Of a stretch of DNA of 64,000 nt, positions 19,107 to 25,845 are shown one piece after another. The notes beneath the pieces are model-generated. The model ran no database searches, was not told where the DNA came from, and was given only the letters and a program-made list of their open reading frames with translations. The number at the start of each line of letters is the position of its first letter. Within the stretch, counting starts at the first letter, position 1. The translations under genes and the position numbers were made by a program. The DNA is from Cognatiluteimonas weifangensis (lineage in GTDB: Bacteria; Pseudomonadota; Gammaproteobacteria; Xanthomonadales; Xanthomonadaceae): assembly GCF_003416885.1 (NCBI RefSeq), contig NZ_QVPD01000004.1:186001-250000 (forward strand). The letters are read 5' to 3'.

Positions 19107-19592
19107 ATGGCCCGGCGAACCCTGATCGCGTACTACTCAATGACCGGCAACACCCGCAAGATCGCCGACGAACTGCGCACGGCCATGGGCGCCGACTGCG
19201 AGGAGATCCACGAGCCTCGCGCCCGCCGCGGCGTCGGCGGCGTGCTGCGCGCCATGGTCGACACCCTCGCCCGCCGCGAACCGCCGATCGAACCGGTGCA
19301 GCGCGATCCGCTCGACTACGACCTGCTGGTGCTGGGCGGACCGGTCTGGGCGGGCCGGATCGCCGCGCCGATGCGCACTTACGCGCACCGCTACGGCGCG
19401 CTGGCGCCGGAAGTGGCGTTCTTCTGCACCGAAGGCGGCCGCGGCGCGGAGGGTGCGTTCGCCGAGCTGGAGGAGTTCTGCCGGCACGCGCCCAAGGCGA
19501 CCCTGGTACTGGACGCCGAGCACATGGAGGCGAGCGCGCATCGCGACAGCCTGCAGCGTTTCGCCGCCACGGCGCATCCGGCCGCGCACTGA
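19107..19592 (+). CDS. flavodoxin family protein
   Basis: A 161-residue flavodoxin-like protein. The FMN phosphate loop is at the N terminus (YYSMTGNTRKIADEL, about 9-23), and GGPVWAGRIAAPMRTY and FFCTEGGRGAEGAF mark the ring-binding loops. It would carry electrons or act as an FMN-dependent reductase; its partner is unknown. GGAGGA precedes the ATG, and the 16-bp spacing from the CBS gene indicates an operon under the upstream FNR-type boxes. Confidence 0.87.
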   Translation: MARRTLIAYYSMTGNTRKIADELRTAMGADCEEIHEPRARRGVGGVLRAMVDTLARREPPIEPVQRDPLDYDLLVLGGPVWAGRIAAPMRTYAHRYGALAPEVAFFCTEGGRGAEGAFAELEEFCRHAPKATLVLDAEHMEASAHRDSLQRFAATAHPAAH

Positions 19593-19650
19593 GCGCGGCC
19601 TGCGCTCCTGACGCCTCACGGCCCCTGCATGCCCGAATATCCGCTGCGAT

Positions 19651-19801
19651 CGTCGTCCCCGCAAAGGCGGGGCTTTCGGCAGACGGAGTCCGTCCATCCG
19701 GTGTTGCCGTTCTGCGATGGATCGAAGTCGCGTGATCTCGAAGTCGCGTGATCTCGAAGTTGCGTGATCTCGAAGTCGCGGATCTCCGTACCGGGATGAC
19801 G
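19651..19801. repeat. composite intergenic repeat with REP-like hairpin and 16-bp tandem units
   Basis: It begins with a CCCCGC-AAAG-GCGGGG hairpin (19657-19672) and has a GACGGAGTCCGTC inverted repeat. It then has four tandem copies of TCGAAGTCGCGTGATC (19722-19784; the third has one substitution, the fourth one deletion), and ends CCGGGATGACGG. It fills most of the convergent 222-bp gap between the flavodoxin and alcohol dehydrogenase genes. No gene is seen in it. Confidence 0.8.
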
Positions 19802-19814
19802 GCAAGCGCCCGGA

Positions 19815-20804
19815 TCACCCTCCCGGCACCAGCACCGCCGCACCCTGGAAGCGCCCTTCGCGCAGGTCCGCCAGTGCCCGGTTCGCGGCGGCCAGCCGGT
19901 AGACGGTGGTCGTGCTGCGGACGCCGGCGCGCCGCGCGAGGTCGAGGAATTCGCGGGCGTCGCGCCGGGTCAGGTTGGCGACCGACAGCAGTTGCCGCTC
20001 CTGCCACAGCAAGCGGTAGGCGAACCCCGGGATGTCGCTCATGTGGATTCCCGCGCACACCACCCGGCCGCCCTTGCGCGTGGCCGCCAGCGCCCGCGGC
20101 ACCAGCGCACCCACCGGCGCGAACAGGATCGCGCTGTCGAGCGGTTGCGGCGGCAGCTCTTCCGAACTCCCGGCCCAGACGGCGCCGAGCGCGCGCGCAT
20201 GGGCCTGCGCCGGCTCGTCGCTGGGACGGGTGAAGGCGTACACCTCGCGGCCTTGCCAGCAGCAGACCTGCGTCAGCAAATGGGCTGCGGCGCCGAAGCC
20301 GTACAGGCCCACCCGCCGCGCGATTCCGGCCAGGCGCAGCGCACGCCAGCCGATCGCGCCGGCGCACAGCAGCGGCGCCGCCGCGACCGGGTCGGCGAAG
20401 CCGGCCAGCGGCAGGACGAAGGCCGCATCGGCGCGCACGTGCGTGGCGAAGCCGCCGTCGCGGGTATAGCCGGTGAACTGCGGCCGGTCGCAGAGGTTCT
20501 CGCGCTCGGTGGCGCAATACGCGCAACTGCCGCAGGCGTGGCCCAGCCAGGCGACGCCGGCCCGGGTCCCGGGCCGCGGGGCCACGACGCCCTCGCCCAG
20601 CGCCTCGACGACGCCGACGATTTCGTGCCCGGGCACGATCGGCAACGGCGGATCGGGCAACTCGCCGTCGACCAAGTGCAGGTCGGTGCGGCAAACCGCG
20701 CACGCTTCCACCCGCAGCACGAGTTCGCCGGGTCCGGGGGTCGGGTCCGGGCGTTCCTCCGGCGACAGCGGCCGCCCGATCGCATGCAGGACCATGGCCT
20801 TCAT
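19815..20804 (-). CDS. zinc-dependent alcohol dehydrogenase
   Basis: A 329-residue medium-chain dehydrogenase. It has the catalytic zinc ligands (CRTDLH and PGHEIVG), a four-cysteine structural zinc loop (CGSCAYCATERENLC) and a Rossmann segment (RVGLYGFGAAAHLLTQV, about 165-181). It resembles the AdhP-like/COG1064 group that interconverts alcohols and aldehydes with NAD(P)H. A strong GGAGGT site precedes the ATG at 20804. It lies 86 bp downstream of the phosphoribosyltransferase-hydrolase gene and probably shares its FNR-type-box promoter, which would fit fermentative redox balancing. Confidence 0.9.
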   Translation of the reverse strand: MKAMVLHAIGRPLSPEERPDPTPGPGELVLRVEACAVCRTDLHLVDGELPDPPLPIVPGHEIVGVVEALGEGVVAPRPGTRAGVAWLGHACGSCAYCATERENLCDRPQFTGYTRDGGFATHVRADAAFVLPLAGFADPVAAAPLLCAGAIGWRALRLAGIARRVGLYGFGAAAHLLTQVCCWQGREVYAFTRPSDEPAQAHARALGAVWAGSSEELPPQPLDSAILFAPVGALVPRALAATRKGGRVVCAGIHMSDIPGFAYRLLWQERQLLSVANLTRRDAREFLDLARRAGVRSTTTVYRLAAANRALADLREGRFQGAAVLVPGG

Positions 20805-20890
20805 GTCCACCTCCGGCGGTGCGCGGAAACCGGGACGACGCGACGCACCGCCGGCGATCCGCCGCCACCGGGCGGTCGCGTCCCGTCCGG

Positions 20891-22264
20891 TCAGTGGCGG
20901 AGCATCCGGTCGGCGGCACGGCCCGGTGCCGACCGGCGGTGGCCGGGCGCGGTGCCGCGGGCCGGGTCGGCCTCGTCGCGATCGTCCAGCCATTGCCCGA
21001 ACCAGTCGCCCGCCAGCTCCGCCGCCCGCTCCAGGGCGCCGGGCTCCTCGAACAGATGGGTCGCGCCGGGCACCACGGCCAGGTTCGCCCAGGGCCGCAT
21101 CGCCAGCTGCGCCGCGCGGTTGAGCGCCAGCACCTCGGTGTCGGCGCCGCCGACGATCAGCAGTACGTGGGCCCGCAGCTTCGTCAGTGCCGCTTCGCCG
21201 GCCAGGTCCGGACGACCGCCGCGCGAAACCACGGCGACGACCTCGGCCGGACGCGCCGCGGCCAGCGCCAGCGCCGCTGCAGCGCCGGTGCTGGCGCCGA
21301 ACAGGCCGATCGCCAGGTCGCGATGCGTGGCCTGCGTCCGCACCCAGTCCAGTGCCGCCTCCAGCCGTTGCGTGAGCAACGGGATGTCGAAGCGCAGCGT
21401 CGTGTCCTGATCCTCCTGCGGCGTCAGCAGGTCGAACAGCAGGGTCGCCAGGCCCCGCCGCTGCAGGGCCGCGGCCACCTGCCGGTTGCGCGGGCTGCGC
21501 CGACTGCTGCCGCTGCCGTGGGCGAAGATCACCAGCCCGTGCGGCGGGATCGGCGTCACCAACTCGCCTTCCAGGACCACGCCGTGGCTGCGGATCCGCG
21601 CCGGCCACGCCGCGGTCGGGCGGAAGGCATCCTCGTCCCGGGCCAGGATCCGGGCGACGTCCTCGTCGCTGACGCCGGGGAAGTCGAGGTAATGCTGGCC
21701 GACGGCGATGAAGGGCGACGGCGTGGCCAGGCACACCACGTGGTCGGCCAGCCGTTCGACCTGGGCCAGGCTGTCGCGGGCCGCCACCGGGACGGCGCAC
21801 ACCAGCCGCGCCGGGTCCTGCGCGCGCACCGCCTTCAGGGCGGCCAGCATGGTCGCGCCGGTGGCGATGCCGTCGTCCAGCACGATCACCGTGCGTCCGC
21901 CCAGCGCAATGCCCGCATGTCCGCGGTAGCGCTGGCGGCGCTCGCGGATCAGCGCCAACTGGCGTTGCGCTTCCTGGTCGACATAGGCGTCGTCGGCACC
22001 GATCCAGGCCGGGTACGGGTTGAGCATCACCCGGCCCTGCTCGTCCACCGCCCCGATCGCGTATTCGGGGTTGCCCGGAGCGCCGAGCTTGCGCACCAGC
22101 ACCACGTCGAGCTCGCCGTCCAGTTCGTCGGCGACGATGCGCCCCATCGGTACCGCGCCCCGCGGGATCGCCAGCACCACCGGGCGCGACTTGCGATAGG
22201 GCGCGAGCGCCGCCGCCAGCTGGCGGGCGGCATCGGAACGATCGCGGAACGGCAACTGGCTCAT
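20891..22264 (-). CDS. phosphoribosyltransferase fused to alpha/beta hydrolase
   Basis: This 457-residue protein joins two domains. Residues 1 to about 215 form a type-I phosphoribosyltransferase of the COG1926 type, with the PRPP loop VIVLDDGIATGATM (about 126-139). Residues from about 230 form a dienelactone-hydrolase-like alpha/beta hydrolase, with nucleophile elbow GASTG (Ser325), LIVGGADTEVL (acid) and ATHLFEEPG (His). The fusion recurs in stress clusters, but its reaction is unknown. A nearby PRPP-synthase paralogue offers a substrate link. TTGAC-N4-ATCAA lies 55 nt upstream of the ATG. Confidence 0.85.
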   Translation of the reverse strand: MSQLPFRDRSDAARQLAAALAPYRKSRPVVLAIPRGAVPMGRIVADELDGELDVVLVRKLGAPGNPEYAIGAVDEQGRVMLNPYPAWIGADDAYVDQEAQRQLALIRERRQRYRGHAGIALGGRTVIVLDDGIATGATMLAALKAVRAQDPARLVCAVPVAARDSLAQVERLADHVVCLATPSPFIAVGQHYLDFPGVSDEDVARILARDEDAFRPTAAWPARIRSHGVVLEGELVTPIPPHGLVIFAHGSGSSRRSPRNRQVAAALQRRGLATLLFDLLTPQEDQDTTLRFDIPLLTQRLEAALDWVRTQATHRDLAIGLFGASTGAAAALALAAARPAEVVAVVSRGGRPDLAGEAALTKLRAHVLLIVGGADTEVLALNRAAQLAMRPWANLAVVPGATHLFEEPGALERAAELAGDWFGQWLDDRDEADPARGTAPGHRRSAPGRAADRMLRH

Positions 22265-22319
22265 GGCGGCACCCCGGAAACGCGGTCCGTGCACTGTGCC
22301 GCGCCCGTCTTGCCGCCCA

Positions 22320-22333
22320 TTGACCTGCATCAA
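22320..22333. promoter_or_regulatory. FNR/CRP-type box of the phosphoribosyltransferase-hydrolase gene
   Basis: TTGACCTGCATCAA fits TTGAC-N4-ATCAA, the Anr/FNR half-site pattern. It lies 55 nt upstream of the minus-strand start codon, matching the spacing at the plus-strand boxes. Confidence 0.6.
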
Positions 22334-22383
22334 ACAAACCGCCGCCACGGTGGCGGCCGGGCGACGGGCGCCGCGGGCGCTGT

Positions 22384-22707
22384 TCAGTCGCCGCCGGTGA
22401 TGCCGGATTGCGCGGGAACCAGGCAGTACACCAGCGCCAGCCCCGCCGCTGCGGCGGCGTCGACGAGGCGTTGCGCCTGTTCGTGGCTGGCCATGAACAT
22501 CACTTCCATCGGCAGTTCGCCGGCCAGCTCGTAGAAATGCGCCTCGTGCAGCATGCGGTGGCGGCCGAAGCCGGCGACCGCGCGCATCGCCGAGCCCCCC
22601 GGCAGGCCCAGGTCGGCGGCCTGGCGCAGCAGCCACTGGTACACGGGCTGGCCGCCATGGCGCTGGTTCTCGGCGACGAAGAACGTCAACCGCACGCAGT
22701 CCTGCAT
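22384..22707 (-). CDS. DUF190 family protein
   Basis: A 107-residue protein of the DUF190 family (DCVRLTFFVAENQRHGGQPVY at the start, HEAHFYELAGELPMEVMFMA in the middle), a ferredoxin-like/PII-like fold of unknown function. DUF190 genes very often follow crcB; here its ATG lies two bases after the crcB stop, so the two are co-translated. A role in fluoride response or channel regulation is inferred from this linkage only. Confidence 0.87.
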   Translation of the reverse strand: MQDCVRLTFFVAENQRHGGQPVYQWLLRQAADLGLPGGSAMRAVAGFGRHRMLHEAHFYELAGELPMEVMFMASHEQAQRLVDAAAAAGLALVYCLVPAQSGITGGD

Positions 22708-22709
22708 CG

Positions 22710-23108
22710 CTATGCCCTCATCAGCCGCCAGCTGGCGAAACCCAGCGCCGTCGCCAGCAGCGAGCCGCCCAGATGCAGGCCGACATGGGCGATGGCCCAC
22801 GCGTACTGCTGCCGCGCCAGCAGGCCGACGGCCTCGGCGGAAAACGTGGAGAAGGTGGTCAGTCCGCCCAGAAAACCGGTGATCAGCAGCAGCCGCAGTT
22901 CCGGCGGCAGGCCCTCGTTGAGCGCGAACCAGCCCAGCGCGAGGCCGACCAGGTAGCCGCCGATCAGGTTGGCGGCCAGCGTCCCCAGCGGCAATTGCGG
23001 CAACGTCGCGTTGAACCAGTGCCCGAGCCCCCAGCGCGCCCAGGCCCCGACGGCGGCGCCGACGCCCACCGCCAGGAAGCCACCCCAGTTCACGTCCGCT
23101 GCGTTCAT
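22710..23108 (-). CDS. crcB: CrcB/Fluc fluoride channel
   Basis: A 132-residue inner-membrane protein with four helices. Conserved Fluc features are GAAVGAWARWGLG, GTLAANLIGGYLVG (the Asn-containing first-half helix) and GFLGGLTTFSTFSAE (the TM3 break and Phe residues). It exports fluoride as a dual-topology dimer. No fluoride riboswitch is visible upstream. Instead an imperfect FNR-type box lies 77 nt before the ATG at 23108. Confidence 0.93.
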   Translation of the reverse strand: MNAADVNWGGFLAVGVGAAVGAWARWGLGHWFNATLPQLPLGTLAANLIGGYLVGLALGWFALNEGLPPELRLLLITGFLGGLTTFSTFSAEAVGLLARQQYAWAIAHVGLHLGGSLLATALGFASWRLMRA

Positions 23109-23185
23109 CGGCCGATGATCGCCCCTGGGACTCACCGCCGCCAGCCCGGCGCGTCCGCGAGCATTGCGGTTTTCCGGGCCGCCGC

Positions 23186-23199
23186 TTGACCCAGATCAT
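23186..23199. promoter_or_regulatory. FNR-like box facing crcB
   Basis: TTGACCCAGATCAT is one base from the palindromic pattern. It lies 77 nt before the crcB ATG and is part of a 60-bp duplicated segment with the box at 23246. Confidence 0.45.
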
Positions 23200-23245
23200 C
23201 TCTCCGCATCGCCGCGGCGATCCGGGCCGCGCGCCCCGCAAGCGC

Positions 23246-23259
23246 TTGATTCAGGTCAT
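23246..23259. promoter_or_regulatory. FNR-like box facing the 48-codon gene
   Basis: TTGATTCAGGTCAT lies exactly 60 bp from its sister box and 74 nt before the ATG at 23334. GAGACT near 23282-23287 would be the -10 of a class II promoter. Confidence 0.45.
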
Positions 23260-23333
23260 TTCCCCGCATGACCGCGACGGCGAGACTGCGCGCCGCTCGC
23301 ACCCTCCCCCCTCTGCAGATCCAGGAGTCCACG

Positions 23334-23480
23334 ATGAAAGCACCCCGCCACCGGCCCGGCACGGTCATCGCCATCGCCGTCTTCGCCGTCCTGCTCGCCG
23401 GCTGGGTCGGCAAGCAGTTCGCCGCGCAGCCGGGCGACACCGAGGTGCAGACGGCGTCGTACATGTCGGTGCCGTTCTGA
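23334..23480 (+). CDS. 48-residue single-span membrane peptide
   Basis: A tiny gene with AGGAG 7 nt before its ATG. The product has a basic N terminus (MKAPRHRPG), one hydrophobic helix (about residues 10-25, TVIAIAVFAVLLAGWVG) and a short polar tail ending YMSVPF. I recognise no family. It lies alone between convergent rarA and divergent crcB, downstream of an FNR-like box. Small membrane peptides of this kind often modulate a larger membrane complex. Confidence 0.65.
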   Translation: MKAPRHRPGTVIAIAVFAVLLAGWVGKQFAAQPGDTEVQTASYMSVPF

Positions 23481-23510
23481 CGGCTGCGGCCGGGGCGCGC
23501 CGATCGCCGG

Positions 23511-24911
23511 TCACGCCCCGGTCGCGTCGTCGCGGGCCGCCCGTGCGCGCTCGCGGGCGGCCCGCAGCGCGTCCAGTTTTTCCTTGAGCCGCAGCTCCAG
23601 GCCGCGTTCCACCGGCCGGTAGTACACGCGTTCGCCCATGGCGTCGGGAAACCCGGTCTGGTCCAGGGCGATGCCGCCCTCGGCGTCGTGGTCGTACTGG
23701 TAGCCCTTGCCGTAGCCGAGCTGCTTGAGCAATTGCGTCGGCGCGTTGCGGATGTGCAGCGGCACGTCCTGGCTGCCGTATTGCTCGACATCGCGGCGCG
23801 CGGCGCCCAGGGCCATGTAGGCCGCGTTCGATTTCGCGGTGCTGGCCAGGTACAGCACCACCTGCGCCAGTGCCAGGTCGCCCTCCGGGCGGCCGAGGCG
23901 CTCGAACGCGTCCCAGGCCGCGAGCGCCATCGGCAGCGCGCGCGGATCGGCCAGGCCGATGTCCTCGACCGCCATCCGCGTGATCCGCCGCGCCAGGTAC
24001 GCGGGGTCGGCGCCGCCATCGAGCATCCGCGCGAACCAGTACAGCGCAGCATCGGGATTGGTGCTGCGCACGGATTTGTGCAACGCCGAGATCTGGTCGT
24101 AGAACTGCTCGCCGCCCTTGTCGAAACGCCGGGTGCGGTCGGCCAGCACCTGCGCCAGGGTCGCCTCGGTGATGCGGGCCCCGCCCGCTTCCGCCGCGCC
24201 GCGGTCCCCGCCCTCCGCGGCCAGCTCGGCGGCGATTTCCAGCAGGGTCAGCGCGCGCCGCACGTCGCCGTCGGCGGCCTGCGCGATCAGCGCCAGCTGC
24301 GCGTCCTCGACCTGCAGGCCGCGGCCGCCGAGGCCGCGTGCGGCGTCGTCCAGCGCCTGCCGCAGCGCGCGCACGATGTCCTCGACCGCCAGCGCTTCGA
24401 GCACGTGCACGCGACAGCGCGACAGCAGCGCGGAGTTCAGTTCGAACGAGGGGTTCTCGGTGGTGGCGCCGACGAACAGGATGCTGCCGCGCTCGATGTG
24501 CGGCAGGAAAGCGTCCTGCTGCGCCTTGTTGAAGCGATGCACCTCGTCGACGAACAGCACCGTGCGCCGGCCTTGCGCAAAACGCTGCCCGGCTTCGGCC
24601 AGCACCTGCCGCACTTCCGGCAGGCCCGACAGCACCGCCGAGATCGCGCGGAACTCGGCGTCGGCGTACCTGGCCAGCAGCAGCGCCAGCGTGGTCTTGC
24701 CGCAGCCCGGCGGCCCCCACAGGATCATCGAATGCACGCGCCCGGACTCGACCGCGCGACGCAGCGCCGAACCCGGCGCCAGCAACCGGCGCTGGCCGAC
24801 CATCTCGTCCAGGTTGCGCGGACGCATGCGCTCGGCCAGCGGCCGCAAGGCGTCGTGGTCGGCGCGCAGCAGATCGGGAGCGTCAGGAGGCGGAACGTTG
24901 CGCCGGGCCAC
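23511..24911 (-). CDS. rarA: replication-associated recombination protein A (RarA/MgsA)
   Basis: A 466-residue AAA+ clamp-loader-like ATPase that acts at stalled replication forks. Walker A is GPPGCGKTTLA (about 66-76), Walker B is VLFVDEVHRFNK, and the C-terminal tetramerisation region carries GYGKGYQYDHDAEGG. The start at 24911 is a GTG with no strong Shine-Dalgarno; its position fits family members that begin shortly before DAPDLLRAD. It lies downstream of lolA and ftsK, a common core order in this family. Confidence 0.94.
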   Translation of the reverse strand: MARRNVPPPDAPDLLRADHDALRPLAERMRPRNLDEMVGQRRLLAPGSALRRAVESGRVHSMILWGPPGCGKTTLALLLARYADAEFRAISAVLSGLPEVRQVLAEAGQRFAQGRRTVLFVDEVHRFNKAQQDAFLPHIERGSILFVGATTENPSFELNSALLSRCRVHVLEALAVEDIVRALRQALDDAARGLGGRGLQVEDAQLALIAQAADGDVRRALTLLEIAAELAAEGGDRGAAEAGGARITEATLAQVLADRTRRFDKGGEQFYDQISALHKSVRSTNPDAALYWFARMLDGGADPAYLARRITRMAVEDIGLADPRALPMALAAWDAFERLGRPEGDLALAQVVLYLASTAKSNAAYMALGAARRDVEQYGSQDVPLHIRNAPTQLLKQLGYGKGYQYDHDAEGGIALDQTGFPDAMGERVYYRPVERGLELRLKEKLDALRAARERARAARDDATGA

Positions 24912-25038
24912 GGGAGCGGGAAACGGGACGGGTCACCACGATAGCAAGAGCGGCCGCGGCAGGCTTGCGCGGCGGCGACTTCCGGCAGCCGGCAGGCGCG
25001 ACCACGACTGGCGAACGCCCGGTAACCACACCAACGCA

Positions 25039-25062
25039 AACGGCAGGCTCGCGCCTGCCGTT
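25039..25062 (-). terminator. hairpin terminator after lolA
   Basis: AACGGCAGGC-TCGC-GCCTGCCGTT forms a perfect 10-bp stem, followed on the minus strand by TTTGCGTT. It lies 27 bp after the lolA stop. The rest of the 178-bp gap to rarA shows nothing else. Confidence 0.55.
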
Positions 25063-25089
25063 GCCCACCGCGGTCCCCGGCTGCGCGGC

Positions 25090-25722
25090 TCAGCCTTCGC
25101 CGACTACGTCCACGCCCTTGGGCGGGCTGAACCGGAAGGTGCCGCCGGCGAAGTCCGGGTTGCGCTGCCAGTGGCTGAAGCGGATCTGCGTCTTCTGTCC
25201 CAGCGCATCGACCACCTGCATCGTGGCCAGGCCGTGCGCGCCGAAGCCCAGGCGGGCGGACTGGAAGCCGGCGCCGTCCGGCTGCCTGGGCTGCAGCGAC
25301 AGCCACGCCAGGCCGTCGGCGGTGCCGGTTTCGCGCACGAGGTAGTCGCGGTCCAGCCGCGAGGGATCCAGCAGCGCGGCCAGCGGGCTGTCCTGCTCGG
25401 CGGCGCCCTGTGCGCGCCGGGTGACCTGCTGCAGGTCGGGGTCGTACACCCATACGCGCTGGCCGTCGGCGACGATCAACTGCGCGTAGGGCTTGACGTA
25501 TTCCCAGCGGAACAGCCGCGGCGTCGACAGCGCCACGCGGCCGCTGGAGGATTCCTTGAGTTTGCCGTTGGCGTCGTAGACCTGCTGCACGAACTGGCCC
25601 TGGAGGCCCTGCAGTCCGCGGGTGAAAGCGGCCAGGTCGTCGCGGGCGCCGGCGTCGGCGCTGCCGGCCGCCAGGCCGACGACGAGGACCAGGGCCAAAC
25701 CAGGCAGGCGGGCGTAGCGCAT
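25090..25722 (-). CDS. lolA: outer-membrane lipoprotein carrier LolA
   Basis: A 210-residue periplasmic chaperone that carries lipoproteins from LolCDE to LolB. It has a signal peptide (MRYARLPGLALVLVVGLAAG to about 25). The open beta-barrel sequence includes GLQGQFVQQVYDANGKL, FRWEYVKPYAQLIVADGQ and WVYDPDLQQVT, and the end is FRFSPPKGVDVV, as usual. It lies between ftsK and rarA, the standard order in gammaproteobacteria. Confidence 0.95.
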   Translation of the reverse strand: MRYARLPGLALVLVVGLAAGSADAGARDDLAAFTRGLQGLQGQFVQQVYDANGKLKESSSGRVALSTPRLFRWEYVKPYAQLIVADGQRVWVYDPDLQQVTRRAQGAAEQDSPLAALLDPSRLDRDYLVRETGTADGLAWLSLQPRQPDGAGFQSARLGFGAHGLATMQVVDALGQKTQIRFSHWQRNPDFAGGTFRFSPPKGVDVVGEG

Positions 25723-25845
25723 GGAAAGCTCCGGGAAGAGGACAGGCGCAGAGTCTGCGACGTACAGGCTGAATACGGCCTCACGGCCTCACGGCCGCAC
25801 CGGCCGCGGCATGCGTTCAGTGACGGGTCAAGCGCGCCGCGAGGC

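Noticed and set aside
19722..19784. Tandem repeat considered as a CRISPR array
   Set aside because: The 16-bp units are directly adjacent with no spacers, and there are no cas genes.
23109..23185. Possible fluoride (crcB) riboswitch upstream of crcB
   Set aside because: The conserved riboswitch cores (GGCGATGG and GGCTGATGACTCCT types) are not present. A GTGAGTCC stretch is the only partial similarity.
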